From: Chryseobacterium paridis
GTDB taxonomy: Bacteria; Bacteroidota; Bacteroidia; Flavobacteriales; Weeksellaceae
Assembly (NCBI RefSeq): GCF_016595215.1
Contig: NZ_JAENHK010000010.1
Coordinates: forward strand, 1,101,390 to 1,165,389
Length of the DNA stretch: 64,000 nucleotides
Reading direction: 5' to 3'
Shown: in pieces, positions 35,241-44,789 of the stretch
How positions within the stretch are numbered: the stretch's first letter is position 1
How the letters are laid out: each line of letters begins with the position of its first letter
Notes under the pieces: model-generated
The model's database searches: none
The model's input: only the letters and a program-made list of their open reading frames with translations
Told to the model about the DNA's origin: nothing
Translations under genes and position numbers: made by a program

Positions 35241-36812
35241 TTATTTAAAATCTTTGGAATCTCTTCTCGGTTGTTTTGCTTCTGGCCATTTTATGGTTTC
35301 TCCTTTATCATCCTGTGGCATTATTCTTCTTTCCCTGTTGGTAAATTCAGGATCTTCTGACGCCATATAAGCTAAAGTAGCGGTCAATATTACATTATTT
35401 TTAACCTCATCAAAAACGATCTTATCATAGGTATCTTTTGTGGTATGCCATGTGTATCCAAAATACCCCCAGTTTAATGAACTTAAAGAAAACCCAGGTA
35501 CACCAGCTGCGACAAATGAAGCATGATCAGATCCGCCACCGCCAGGCATTCCCGGAAAATCAGTTTTGATATTATCACGTACATTTTTAGGAACAGCATT
35601 CAGCCACTTTCCAATGTAATCATAAGATTTTACAAACCCCTGACCACTAATATTTACTACACGCCCCGTACCATTGTCCTGATTAAATACAGCTTGTGTT
35701 CCTTTCATTATTTCAGGATTATCCGCAACGAAACCTCTGGATCCATTCAATCCCTGCTCTTCGCTTCCCCAAAGTCCAATAACAATTGTTCTTTTATTAT
35801 TAGGATAATATTTTTTCAGAATTCTCATGGTTTCAAGCATCGTTAGTGTCCCTGTTCCATTATCTGTAGCTCCCTGTGCACCATCCCACGAATCAAGGTG
35901 AGCCGAAAGAATGACATATTCATTAGGCTTTTCCTTTCCTTTAATCATTCCTATGGTATTGAAACTTTTTGCTTCAGGAAGGATTTTTGATTGTGCTTCA
36001 AGTTTTATTTTTGGTTGGGCTCCTTTTTCAGCCATCCTGTAAAGCATTCCATAGTCTTCTACATCAATATCAATCATAGGAATTTTTGAAGTTTTTGCAC
36101 CAAATATCCTGTTTGCTCCCATAATTCCGGTCCAGTTGGAAATAGCAATTCCCGCTGCTCCTGCTTTTTCTAATGCTTCCGGCAGTGTATTGTTGTCATA
36201 TCCTATATTTTTCACATAGTCACGGAAATCTTTAGCAGCCTGCTCTTTTTCTGCTTTTAATTTCTCATACAGTTCAGGAGTAGCAAATTCTTTAATTTGC
36301 TCATCAGAACGGCCAATTTTTTGATATTGTGCGATCAAAACAATCTTACCTTTCACAGAAGATAGCCATTGATCAAATTCTGCTTTAGAAGATGCTTTAG
36401 GCAGTATGATAACCTCTGCCTCAATAGCTTTTTTAGTTGCCGGGCTCCACGCCAGTTGCGTTGCAGATAATGATTTTACCCTAGGATACACCATATCTAC
36501 ATGTGTCGTTCCTCTTTGCCAACCCTTCCAGGTTCCAAACTGCTTAAGATCTGCTTCTACTCCCCAAGAACGTAATATTTTAGCCGTCCATTCATTTGCA
36601 GCCAACATTTCAGGAGTTCCAACCAAACGAGGTCCAATACCGTCAAGCAGCTCGTAAGCCATATTTTCGAGTTGAGAATTGGTATTCACTTCATTCACGA
36701 AGCTTTCTACAATAGGATTAAGCTTTTCCTGAGATTTTGAAGGAGCCTGTGCCCATGAAAATTGCGTAGCCAAAACTACAGCAGGCATCGCAAAAAAGGT
36801 ATTTATCTTCAT
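35241..36812 (-). CDS. Secreted M28 family metallopeptidase
   Basis: The 523-residue exopeptidase has a signal peptide (1-21, ending WAQA), a PA-domain insertion (about 125-260) and a zinc-peptidase domain with SAHLDSWDGAQGATDNGTG (about 305: metal-binding His and Asp), the catalytic EEQG (about 349), NQDNGTG (about 377) and the final histidine-containing GGGSDHASF (about 424). It is expected to be an aminopeptidase or carboxypeptidase in the periplasm or secreted. No T9SS domain is present. Gene is monocistronic. Confidence 0.92.
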   Translation of the reverse strand: MKINTFFAMPAVVLATQFSWAQAPSKSQEKLNPIVESFVNEVNTNSQLENMAYELLDGIGPRLVGTPEMLAANEWTAKILRSWGVEADLKQFGTWKGWQRGTTHVDMVYPRVKSLSATQLAWSPATKKAIEAEVIILPKASSKAEFDQWLSSVKGKIVLIAQYQKIGRSDEQIKEFATPELYEKLKAEKEQAAKDFRDYVKNIGYDNNTLPEALEKAGAAGIAISNWTGIMGANRIFGAKTSKIPMIDIDVEDYGMLYRMAEKGAQPKIKLEAQSKILPEAKSFNTIGMIKGKEKPNEYVILSAHLDSWDGAQGATDNGTGTLTMLETMRILKKYYPNNKRTIVIGLWGSEEQGLNGSRGFVADNPEIMKGTQAVFNQDNGTGRVVNISGQGFVKSYDYIGKWLNAVPKNVRDNIKTDFPGMPGGGGSDHASFVAAGVPGFSLSSLNWGYFGYTWHTTKDTYDKIVFDEVKNNVILTATLAYMASEDPEFTNRERRIMPQDDKGETIKWPEAKQPRRDSKDFK

Positions 36813-36972
36813 AGTAAATTATTGAATTCATAAAGATAACAGAATTTAAGTGAATGAAGAAAAAAACGCGAAGTTAAAAGGCTTAAAAACCTCTTGAATA
36901 TGTAAGATTCTCAAGGATACTGAAAAATCACATGAAAATAACAATCTATAATTCTTATTAAAAATTTGTTAC

Positions 36973-38118
36973 TTATTCGTCAATAAAGGCCTGTTCCTCA
37001 GCAGAAAGCAGGATAACATCCTCTTTTTCTTCTTTTACAGGAACACTTTCCCAGATGTTTTTGCTGAAGTCTACCTTCTGGGAAAGTCCTTCATTATTTG
37101 ACTTTTCAAAAGTATTGTAAATAATTTCCCGGCTGAATTTTCGTTCATGCTTCTTTCCCAGATAGAAAGCAGAGTATTTTTCACCTTTAAATCTGGTTAA
37201 AGCTGGCAGATACATACCATCCTTTTTATAAAAATCAAAAGTAAGTGAAGCATCACCGAGTTGGTAATCATATTCTACCCCATTTGCCATTTTTCTTCTG
37301 ATTGGCGGATAATCTGTCTGCAGGTAATGAACATCAAAATAAGTGATCACCTTATCACTCTTATTATATTTTAAATCTCCTATAAGTTCAATTCCTGTTC
37401 CGGATTGGATCTTAAAGGTAATCAACTGCTCATCCCCTTCTTCAGAGATCATTTTCCCAGAATATTTAGAATTGATACTGTTAATATGATTCAGTGTACG
37501 GTTCAGCTCAAAGCTAAAGAAATAATTTCCCATATATTCATGGGAAAACTCATTATTCCCCGGTGAAAAAATACTGTCTGATTTTGTATTTTTCAGGTAT
37601 TTCACATTATTCAGTTGCATTTGGAGCATCCTGTCATAATTTTTGCGGATCCCGTCTTTATAATTGTAATGGTTGCTCTTGCTCCATAATTTAGCTTCTG
37701 TAATCACTAAAAAGCAAAGTTCGTCATTATCTGACCTTTTTTCCTTAAATACTACATCATACAATGAAGGTTCATTATAATATCTTTTCTTATAGTTCTT
37801 TCTTACATCATTAAAAAGCTTTTTTATATCTACACTTACTATTTTTACCTCTTCAATATTTTTGAATGTAGGCTTTAATTTGATGAGAGAATTAAAACCC
37901 ATCACTTTTCTTTTCTGATATCCGAAAGCTGATACTTCAAAGTTACTTGCATCGGATTTAACCGGAGCAAAGCCCTCCTCATTAGTATAAACTATTTGAT
38001 TATTGAGAACAATTCTTGCATAGAATATAGGTTTCCCATTTTCTGAATCTACTACTTTTACTTTTTGGGCAGAAAAAAAGGCAGAAAAAAGAATCAAAAA
38101 TAAATAAGAATGCTTCAT
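36973..38118 (-). CDS. Exported protein with carboxypeptidase-like regulatory domain
   Basis: The 381-residue protein has a signal peptide (MKHSYLFLILFSAFFSAQ) and an N-terminal CarboxypepD_reg-like beta-sandwich (about 20-80, with VDSENGKPIFYARI) as in many Bacteroidota envelope proteins. The rest (about 90-370) is a beta-rich region without a family I can name. It ends in an acidic tail. ATG 38118 is chosen since it gives a normal signal peptide; the frame remains open further upstream without signal features. Confidence 0.75.
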   Translation of the reverse strand: MKHSYLFLILFSAFFSAQKVKVVDSENGKPIFYARIVLNNQIVYTNEEGFAPVKSDASNFEVSAFGYQKRKVMGFNSLIKLKPTFKNIEEVKIVSVDIKKLFNDVRKNYKKRYYNEPSLYDVVFKEKRSDNDELCFLVITEAKLWSKSNHYNYKDGIRKNYDRMLQMQLNNVKYLKNTKSDSIFSPGNNEFSHEYMGNYFFSFELNRTLNHINSINSKYSGKMISEEGDEQLITFKIQSGTGIELIGDLKYNKSDKVITYFDVHYLQTDYPPIRRKMANGVEYDYQLGDASLTFDFYKKDGMYLPALTRFKGEKYSAFYLGKKHERKFSREIIYNTFEKSNNEGLSQKVDFSKNIWESVPVKEEKEDVILLSAEEQAFIDE

Positions 38119-38288
38119 AAGATGTGTTATTAATTTAAAAGAACGAACTACACAAATATATATCCGCATAGGTAAATAAAACAATACCCTGATGAAATTT
38201 AATACTATTTAATTTTTAATTTTCAAAATGACTGCCAATGAAGAAATATAATATTTGAAAGCCCGATCGACGAAAAAATCATGGCACA

Positions 38289-38316
38289 AAAAAAGCCAGC
38301 TTAAAAAGCCGGCTTT
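38289..38316 (-). terminator. Terminator of the histone H1-like gene
   Basis: Stem AAAGCC-GCTT/AAGC-GGCTTT around a single opposed A/C mismatch, with A-run on the left giving a T-tail on the minus strand, just after the stop codon at 38324. Confidence 0.65.
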
Positions 38317-38323
38317 AGGAAAT

Positions 38324-38500
38324 TTATTTTTTTGATTCCTCAACAGAAACTTTTCTGAAATCTTTGAACAATTTGCTTAGTTCTAAAGCCGATTTACGAG
38401 CTCTTGTTCCAGCTGCTTTGTTTCCTTTTTCAGCTTGTTGGTTTGCTTCAGTTGCGAATGCTTCAAATTCCGCATTGATCTTTTCAATAAGTTCTTTCAT
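38324..38500 (-). CDS. Histone H1-like DNA-binding protein (Hc1 type)
   Basis: This 58-residue protein is too short for routine gene calling. It reads MKELIEKINAEFEAFATEA at the start and has a basic, alanine-rich middle (GNKAAGTRARKSA, about 26-38) and LFKDFRKVSVEESKK at the end, matching the small histone H1/Hc1-like proteins found in flavobacteria. Such proteins bind DNA and are thought to act in nucleoid structure. A TATATTTG -7 box at 38521-38528 and a downstream terminator frame it as an independent gene. Confidence 0.85.
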   Translation of the reverse strand: MKELIEKINAEFEAFATEANQQAEKGNKAAGTRARKSALELSKLFKDFRKVSVEESKK

Positions 38501-38520
38501 TTATTTTAAAATTTAGGGTG

Positions 38521-38528
38521 CAAATATA
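38521..38528 (-). promoter_or_regulatory. -7 box (TATATTTG) of the histone H1-like gene
   Basis: Minus strand TATATTTG matches TAnnTTTG, 20 bp before the ATG at 38500. Confidence 0.45.
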
Positions 38529-38801
38529 GGTTTTATGGTGATTCCAGCCTAACTGTGATGAAAAAAGTTTGTAAAAATTTGAAAAAAATAATCGCTAATA
38601 ATAAGTGATGAAATTTAGAATAACTGGAAATGAATGAATTTTTTAATTTAAAGTAGAATTTTCTACTATTCTTATTTCAATTTAAAGATTTAAACTAAGA
38701 AAATATTCGGTAAGTCTATGGAAGAAATATTATCAAAAAAATTAATAACATTTTTCAAAAATAAAGTCAATGTCTGCAACTAAATAAAATGTAAAGCACT
38801 C
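38529..38801. other. AT-rich intergenic region without visible gene
   Basis: This stretch separates the divergent histone H1-like gene and SNF2 helicase. I find no open frame with coding character, no strong hairpin and no repeat; only the two outward promoters at its edges. Confidence 0.6.
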
Positions 38802-38834
38802 TTGTAATCTTTTTATGGGTTTTATGTACCTTCG
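38802..38834 (+). promoter_or_regulatory. Candidate promoter of the SNF2 helicase gene
   Basis: TTG at 38802 and TACCTTCG at 38827-38834 (one mismatch to TAnnTTTG) are separated by 22 bp. The start codon follows 30 bp after the -7 box. Confidence 0.4.
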
Positions 38835-38864
38835 TTTTTTTAATAATCTGCTGCTTTCTTATCT

Positions 38865-41800
38865 ATGGAGCTTCCGAAAGAATATATTTTACAGGATACC
38901 TATATCAGCACACTTTCTGTGTATGATCTTTTAAAGCATACACAGACCGCAGGATTTATAGAAGAAAAAGATTTCCGAAATATTAAACCTATTATTCTGG
39001 ATATTAATTCTGGGTTTTTTACTAAAGCATCTTCTGTCATTGGCTATCCCAACGTTTCTGTTAGCCAGGTTGGATCTTCATTAATTACAGCATGCTCATG
39101 TGATCAACCTAAAGACAAACTCTGCGAACATCAGGCCGAGATCATTTATAGTATTTTAGAACAAAAGAACTATCGCATTTTCTTTGATCCGCTTCTTCGA
39201 CAAAGAACTCTGGTTGCCTTTGCCAAAAGTTTTGGATTAGAAAACGAGCCTGATCTTGACTCCTATTTTCACCTAGAACTCAAGAATGGGAAACTGGATA
39301 TCCAACCCAAAATAAAGGAATTGCTTCAAATTGATGAACAATCCTTTAAAGAGAGTCTTCTTCCTCAACGACAATCCATTGTAAAAGAGCTGGCAGCACA
39401 GGATAGTGATAAGAGACAAGTATTAATTATAGGCAAGCACCGCTATTATAACCATTTGATTTTTTCGCTGATGGAAGCCGAAATTACCCGTACCGGTAAA
39501 ATCAAAAACCCTATTCATTCTATTGATCCTTTACAATTGATATGGAAATCTGATCAGCCGTCAGAAATTAAATTTTTCACTGCACTTTCAACATTTCAAA
39601 ATAAGTTTGGTGACGAACAGGATCCTATAGAATTAGAAGCCCTGAAACTGATCGTTCAGAATCCCCTTGAATTGGATGTGTATTACCATGATCATCACAT
39701 CGCAGAATCCATTTCCGCTAAATCGTTGCATCTCATATCACTCCGTTTCTTAAAGGCTGAGATACAACTCACCGTATTTAAAAAAGATCCGTTCTATGAA
39801 ATTACCGGTGAATTGATTTTTAATGATGTTTCTCTTCCCTTTAAAAATGTTGTTATCAGAAATGATTATTTCATTCATTATCAAAATACACTGAGTCTAA
39901 TTGAGAATCCCGATATGCTTAGGGTGATCAAGTTTTTCAAATCGAATAATGAAATCCTTGTCATTCACTCCTCTAAGTATGAAAACTTTTTACAGACCGT
40001 TTTGTCATCTCTAGAACAATATATCCACATTAACTATAGTTACATACATTCTGCAACTCCTGTACAGTTAGAAGAAAAAAACTTTGAAACTGAAAAAATC
40101 ATTTATCTGCACCAGGAAGGCAATTACATATCTATCACCCCCGTAATGAAATATGGATCTGTAGAAGTAGCCGTTTACTCAAGGAAACAATTATATGATA
40201 CAGACCAGAACGGAAATCAATTCAAAATAGAACGAAATTATGAAGCAGAAATAAGTCTGATCTCAACGGTAATGCATCAGCATCCTGATTTTGAAGAACA
40301 ACTCGAAGCATATGAATATTTCTATTTACATAAAGATAAATTTCTGGATGCTGATTGGTTCTTACAAGCTTTTGAAGCCTGGAGGAATGAGGGGATAAGT
40401 ATTTTAGGCTTCAATGAACTCAAAAACAATAAACTGAATCCACATCGAGCCAAAATCAATATTCAGGTTACAAGCGGTATCGATTGGTTCAATGCTAAAC
40501 TAAGTGTTCGTTTTGGAAAAAAAGAAGCAACCTTAAAACAGGTCCATCGTGCTCTTCGTAATAAAACAAAATTTGTTCAGCTCGATGACGGCACACAGGG
40601 AATTTTACCTGATGAATGGATCAGTAAAATAACAAAGTATTTTCAGGCCGGCGATATCGATGAAGAATTATTAAAAATCCCTAAGATCAGTTTTAGTGAA
40701 ATTTCAGATTTATTTGAAAAAGAAATCCTGAGTGAAGAAGTACAGACAGAAATTGTTTCGTATTCAAAACAGTTTTCAACATCGAGAAAAGCTCCTTCCG
40801 TTCCAGTCTCTATGGAATTAAAAACCAATCTCAGAAACTATCAACAGGAAGGATTGAACTGGCTGACACATCTTGACAATTTTAATTTTGGAGGATGCCT
40901 TGCTGATGATATGGGATTAGGAAAAACCGTACAGATTATTGCCTTCATATTACATCAAAGAGAAAAATATGGGGCTATTACCAATCTGATTATTGTTCCC
41001 ACTTCCCTACTGTTCAACTGGCAGGAAGAGATAGAAAAATTTGCTCCTTCTTTAAACGTATTGCTGCATTATGGTCCTGACAGACTAAAAGCGGCACATC
41101 ATTTTAGCAATTATGAGGTAATTCTTACCAGTTATGGTATGTTACTTTCGGATATCAAATTCCTTAAATCATTTCATTTTAATTACATTTTTCTGGATGA
41201 ATCCCAGGCAATTAAAAATCCGAACTCGGAAAAATACAAAGCAGCTCGTCTCTTACAATCCAGAAACAGGATTGTACTTACGGGAACACCTGTCGAAAAT
41301 AATACCTTTGACCTTTATGGGCAGCTTTCCTTTGCTTGTCCCGGATTATTAGGTAGTAAGCAGTATTTCAAAGATACTTACGCAATTCCAATTGATAAGT
41401 TTGAATATAACAAACGGACTATCGAACTTCAACAAAAGATCAATCCTTTTATCTTAAGAAGAACGAAAAAACAGGTGGCCCAGGAACTTCCTGAGAAAAC
41501 AGAAATGGTCATTTATTGTGAAATGAATGCAGAGCAACGCAGAATTTATGATCTTTACGAACGTGAATTACGTGATTTTATATCTGCCTCCACAGATGAT
41601 GAGACCTTAAAAAATAGCATGCATGTTTTAACAGGTTTAACGAAACTAAGGCAAATCTGCAACTCTCCTATATTATTGAAGGAAGGCCATTCAGGCGAAC
41701 ATGCAGTAAAAATCCAACTGTTAACTGAGCAGATTGAAAATAAATCACAGGAACATAAAATTCTTGTATTCTCACAGTTTGTAGGGATGCTTGACCTCAT

Positions 41801-42206
41801 CAAAAAAGAATTGGAATATAAGAATATTCCTTTTGAATACCTCACTGGACAAAGTACAAACAGAGGAGCCAAGGTTCACCGTTTTCAGACAGATGAAAAT
41901 GTCCGGGTTTTTCTTATCAGCTTAAAAGCTGGCGGTGTGGGGCTTAACCTCACGGAAGCCGATTATGTCTATCTTGTAGATCCATGGTGGAATCCAGCGG
42001 CAGAAAACCAGGCCATTGACCGAAGTTACAGAATAGGCCAGACAAAACATGTTGTAGCTGTACGGATGGTCTGTACCAATACTATTGAAGAAAAAATTCT
42101 AAACCTTCAAAAGAAGAAAAGTAAACTGGCACAAGGTCTCATAAAAACAGAGGAATCTAAATCGCAGGGATTTAATAAAACAGAACTACTAGAGCTTTTG
42201 GATTAA
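38865..42206 (+). CDS. SNF2-family DNA helicase with SWIM-like zinc motif
   Basis: The 1113-residue protein has a divergent N-terminal half and a C-terminal Swi2/Snf2 ATPase. A SWIM-type zinc motif C-x-C-x7-C-x-H is visible at Cys77, Cys79, Cys87, His89. The motor has Walker A DDMGLGKTVQ (about 680-690), the DESQ box (about 778), LTGTPVENN and, in the helicase C part, SLKAGGVGLNLTEAD and QAIDRSYRIGQ. SWIM-SNF2 proteins are widespread in bacteria and are assumed to remodel DNA-protein complexes; none of the neighbours suggests a defence island. Monocistronic. Confidence 0.92.
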   Translation: MELPKEYILQDTYISTLSVYDLLKHTQTAGFIEEKDFRNIKPIILDINSGFFTKASSVIGYPNVSVSQVGSSLITACSCDQPKDKLCEHQAEIIYSILEQKNYRIFFDPLLRQRTLVAFAKSFGLENEPDLDSYFHLELKNGKLDIQPKIKELLQIDEQSFKESLLPQRQSIVKELAAQDSDKRQVLIIGKHRYYNHLIFSLMEAEITRTGKIKNPIHSIDPLQLIWKSDQPSEIKFFTALSTFQNKFGDEQDPIELEALKLIVQNPLELDVYYHDHHIAESISAKSLHLISLRFLKAEIQLTVFKKDPFYEITGELIFNDVSLPFKNVVIRNDYFIHYQNTLSLIENPDMLRVIKFFKSNNEILVIHSSKYENFLQTVLSSLEQYIHINYSYIHSATPVQLEEKNFETEKIIYLHQEGNYISITPVMKYGSVEVAVYSRKQLYDTDQNGNQFKIERNYEAEISLISTVMHQHPDFEEQLEAYEYFYLHKDKFLDADWFLQAFEAWRNEGISILGFNELKNNKLNPHRAKINIQVTSGIDWFNAKLSVRFGKKEATLKQVHRALRNKTKFVQLDDGTQGILPDEWISKITKYFQAGDIDEELLKIPKISFSEISDLFEKEILSEEVQTEIVSYSKQFSTSRKAPSVPVSMELKTNLRNYQQEGLNWLTHLDNFNFGGCLADDMGLGKTVQIIAFILHQREKYGAITNLIIVPTSLLFNWQEEIEKFAPSLNVLLHYGPDRLKAAHHFSNYEVILTSYGMLLSDIKFLKSFHFNYIFLDESQAIKNPNSEKYKAARLLQSRNRIVLTGTPVENNTFDLYGQLSFACPGLLGSKQYFKDTYAIPIDKFEYNKRTIELQQKINPFILRRTKKQVAQELPEKTEMVIYCEMNAEQRRIYDLYERELRDFISASTDDETLKNSMHVLTGLTKLRQICNSPILLKEGHSGEHAVKIQLLTEQIENKSQEHKILVFSQFVGMLDLIKKELEYKNIPFEYLTGQSTNRGAKVHRFQTDENVRVFLISLKAGGVGLNLTEADYVYLVDPWWNPAAENQAIDRSYRIGQTKHVVAVRMVCTNTIEEKILNLQKKKSKLAQGLIKTEESKSQGFNKTELLELLD

Positions 42207-42302
42207 TAGAGCTTATCAATAAAAAAACAGTCTCTTGCTTTCGTGAAACATTTTTGTTTCGTCAGGAAGAGGAAATTTACTATAGAATAAATTCGTTTTA
42301 CG

Positions 42303-42310
42303 TACCTTTG
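42303..42310 (+). promoter_or_regulatory. -7 box (TACCTTTG) of the AraC gene
   Basis: TACCTTTG matches TAnnTTTG, 21 bp before the ATG at 42332; it supports that start over a longer frame beginning at 42254. Confidence 0.45.
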
Positions 42311-42331
42311 ATTTTTATAATTTTTAAAATT

Positions 42332-43246
42332 ATGAGTGATCATTTAGAAACGATTGAAGATTATTACAGAAACATCAGAGAAAACCAGTTAAGAATGTTT
42401 GATTCTCATGATTTCGAATTGGGAAAATCACATTTCAATATATCTATGCGAAAATATTGCAGTTTCAAAAGTCCTTATAACCGACGTGATTATTATAAAA
42501 TAAGCTTCATTATAGGCAAAGGAACTTTCCAGTATGGACAGCAAAAACTGTATATAGATCGGCCTGCATTGTTCTTTCCTTCTCCTAATATTCCCTACTC
42601 CTGGGAATGTGACGGAGATTTACAGGAAGGGTATTTCTGCCTTTTCAATCAGGAATTTTTTAATGGAAATTCAGAGTTCAAATTATTTAAGAAAACATCA
42701 ATCTTCAAGGAATGGAGCATGCCTATTGTTTTTTTAACAGAAGAGCAAACACAGCTGGTTACCATTTATTTTGAGCAGATGTACAAACTCAACAACTCAA
42801 CCTATCCTTTTCGTTGTGGAAGTATTAAAAGTCACCTGGCCTCTGTTCTCCACTTAGCTTTAGAAAACCGTGTAGAGGATATCGATCTCAATGAACTTCC
42901 AGCAAATGTTCGTTTATATCGCTTATTTGACGAACTGCTTAACAAACAGTTTCCACTAGACTCGCCTGCCTACCCGCTTGCCTTAAAAACGGCTTCAGAT
43001 TTTGCAGAGCACCTCAACGTACATGTCAATCATTTAAATTCTTCAGTAAAATCCGTAACCAATCTTACAACAACCCACATTATTAAAGAAAGGATGTTTG
43101 AAGAATCTAAAAACCTTTTAAAGTATACCAACTGGGATATTGCCGAGATTGGCTATACATTGGGATTTGAACAGCCTTCTCATTTTAATAATTTCTTTAA
43201 GAAGCATTCAAATACATCACCACTCAAATTTAAGCACGCTTATTAA
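42332..43246 (+). CDS. AraC-family transcriptional regulator
   Basis: The 304-residue regulator has an N-terminal cupin-like sensor region (about 25-140, with SPYNRRDYYKISFI and PYSW) and a C-terminal AraC HTH (about 200-304; NVHVNHLNSSVKS and LGFEQPSHFNNFFKKH). It is a paralogue of the regulator at 22248-23183. The start at 42332 is supported by a TACCTTTG -7 box 21 bp upstream. The MFS exporter begins 91 bp downstream on the same strand and is its probable target. Confidence 0.9.
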   Translation: MSDHLETIEDYYRNIRENQLRMFDSHDFELGKSHFNISMRKYCSFKSPYNRRDYYKISFIIGKGTFQYGQQKLYIDRPALFFPSPNIPYSWECDGDLQEGYFCLFNQEFFNGNSEFKLFKKTSIFKEWSMPIVFLTEEQTQLVTIYFEQMYKLNNSTYPFRCGSIKSHLASVLHLALENRVEDIDLNELPANVRLYRLFDELLNKQFPLDSPAYPLALKTASDFAEHLNVHVNHLNSSVKSVTNLTTTHIIKERMFEESKNLLKYTNWDIAEIGYTLGFEQPSHFNNFFKKHSNTSPLKFKHAY

Positions 43247-43306
43247 TTCTTTGATTTTTGTAATTTTTACTTTGTCTTTTAAAATGAATATCAAAGATTC
43301 TTGCCT

Positions 43307-43314
43307 TATTTTTG
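43307..43314 (+). promoter_or_regulatory. -7 box (TATTTTTG) of the MFS gene
   Basis: TATTTTTG matches TAnnTTTG, 23 bp before the ATG at 43338, so the exporter can be transcribed separately from its AraC neighbour. Confidence 0.4.
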
Positions 43315-43337
43315 TATTGTTAAAAAAAGAATGAATT

Positions 43338-44543
43338 ATGTTGACAGCAGCATCTGAGCAACGCATCAGATTAATTACCATTATGGCCTTTATATCAATC
43401 CCTTTATCAGGGTTTGTTACAGATATTTATCTACCCTCTTTCCCATCAATGGCAAAAGGAATGCAAGTTTCAGAAAAAGATATTCAGATTACCCTTACCT
43501 CCTATTTGTTAAGCTATGGAATTTCACAACTCTTTATCGGTGGAATTCTGGACAACATTGGCCGTTATCGTCCTAAATTAGCTGCATTGCTTTTATTGGT
43601 AGTAAGCAGTATTTTAATCACCATGACAAATAGTATCTTATTAATATGTATACTGCGTGTCCTTCAGGGAATAGCCGTTTCCGTAATGGTGGTTGCCACC
43701 CGTGCTATTTTTGTAGATATTTATGATGCTGATAAAGTAAAACATTACCTGAGTTATTTTACCATCGTATGGTCATTAGGACCTATTTTAGCTCCTTTCC
43801 TGGGTGGTTATCTCGAAAAGCTATTTAACTGGCATGCTAATTTTTATTTCCTGGCCTTTTATGCAGGAGCCATCTTTATATTTGAATGGTTTTTCAGTGG
43901 TGAAAGTTTGCCGGAGAAAAAGAAACTTAATTTTTCAGAGAACATTGGGTTATATAAAATGATGTTACAAAATCGCATTTTTATGCTAGGAATCATCATT
44001 TTGGGATTAAGCTATTCTATTGTCATGCTCTTCAATATTACAGGACCTTTCATTATTGAAAATACGTTTCATTTCACTCCAGTTGTGATTGGATACTGTA
44101 CACTGATCTTAGGGTTTTCCTGGATGATTGGTGGCTTTATTGGTAAAAAAAGGGTTTCTTTAGGTTTTAAATCAAGAATCTTACAACCTATCATTTTACA
44201 ATTAATTCTTATTATAAGCCTGATTGCTGTAAGTTATTTTACAGAAAGCTTGTACATCATGATTCCGTTTGCCTTTTTCATTCATATCTGTTCAGGTATT
44301 TTATTTACATCTTTCTTTACCACCAGTATGTTGTATTTTCCTAAAAATGCCGGAACTGCAGGTGGACTAATGGGTGGATTGGTCTACATTATCACATCTA
44401 TTACAAGTTTCATTATTTCAGTAAGTGGAACCGTTTCCCTGCAAAAGGATCTTTCCTGGCGGTATTTAATTATAGCTCTTATCCTTTTTGGTATTATCCT
44501 CACCATGAATCACACTTTAAAAAAAGAAAAAGCAGAGAATTAA
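43338..44543 (+). CDS. MFS transporter, Bcr/CflA type
   Basis: The 401-residue protein has 12 predicted TM helices and the N-terminal Bcr/CflA-like signature (FVTDIYLPSFPSMAKGM, about 26-42; motif A region GGILDNIGRYRPK, about 68-80; RVLQGIAVSVMVVATRAIFVD near 104-124). This group exports drugs such as bicyclomycin and chloramphenicol, or small metabolites, by proton antiport. Regulation by the adjacent AraC protein is likely. The stop codon lies in the loop of the terminator hairpin. Confidence 0.88.
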   Translation: MLTAASEQRIRLITIMAFISIPLSGFVTDIYLPSFPSMAKGMQVSEKDIQITLTSYLLSYGISQLFIGGILDNIGRYRPKLAALLLLVVSSILITMTNSILLICILRVLQGIAVSVMVVATRAIFVDIYDADKVKHYLSYFTIVWSLGPILAPFLGGYLEKLFNWHANFYFLAFYAGAIFIFEWFFSGESLPEKKKLNFSENIGLYKMMLQNRIFMLGIIILGLSYSIVMLFNITGPFIIENTFHFTPVVIGYCTLILGFSWMIGGFIGKKRVSLGFKSRILQPIILQLILIISLIAVSYFTESLYIMIPFAFFIHICSGILFTSFFTTSMLYFPKNAGTAGGLMGGLVYIITSITSFIISVSGTVSLQKDLSWRYLIIALILFGIILTMNHTLKKEKAEN

Positions 44544-44557
44544 TCTCTGCTTTTTTT
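44531..44557 (+). terminator. Terminator overlapping the MFS stop codon
   Basis: Perfect stem AGCAGAGA/TCTCTGCT (44531-44538, 44544-44551) with the TAA stop codon inside its 5-base loop, followed by seven Ts. Confidence 0.85.
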
Positions 44558-44612
44558 ATTATCAACCAGGATGATCTATTGCTTCTGATCACTACAAAAT
44601 TACCCGAATCAC

Positions 44613-44683
44613 ATTGTTGATACCAGTAATTCAATTGTTGATGGATAATGTTTTTATGATATATGGCATTTGAACTAATATTG
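44613..44683 (+). promoter_or_regulatory. Putative LytTR operator and promoter of the second LytS/LytTR operon
   Basis: Two identical 9-mers ATTGTTGAT start at 44613 and 44634, exactly 21 bp apart with a 12-bp spacer. A -7-like box TAATATTG (44676-44683, one mismatch to TAnnTTTG) begins 42 bp after the second repeat, almost the same layout as the promoters at 17098 and 18533. The half-site contains GTTnAT as in the LytTR consensus. A third copy of the 9-mer lies at 45000-45008 just before the kinase gene. Confidence 0.6.
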
Positions 44684-44789
44684 CACTGTTAAAAAAAGGC
44701 AGATGCATTATCTATCAAAACGAGAGAACTTTGTTTCTCCTTTTAGCCATCTGATCACATTATTATAAGTTTAAAACAAAGCATTAGAA

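Noticed and set aside
42245..42260. Hairpin GAAACA/TGTTTC after the SNF2 helicase as its terminator.
   Set aside because: The stem is short and no T-run follows, so it lacks the features of an intrinsic terminator.
43248..43297. Inverted repeat TCTTTGAT...ATCAAAGA upstream of the MFS gene.
   Set aside because: Arms are 8 bp with a 34-bp spacer in AT-rich sequence; neither geometry nor conservation supports an operator.
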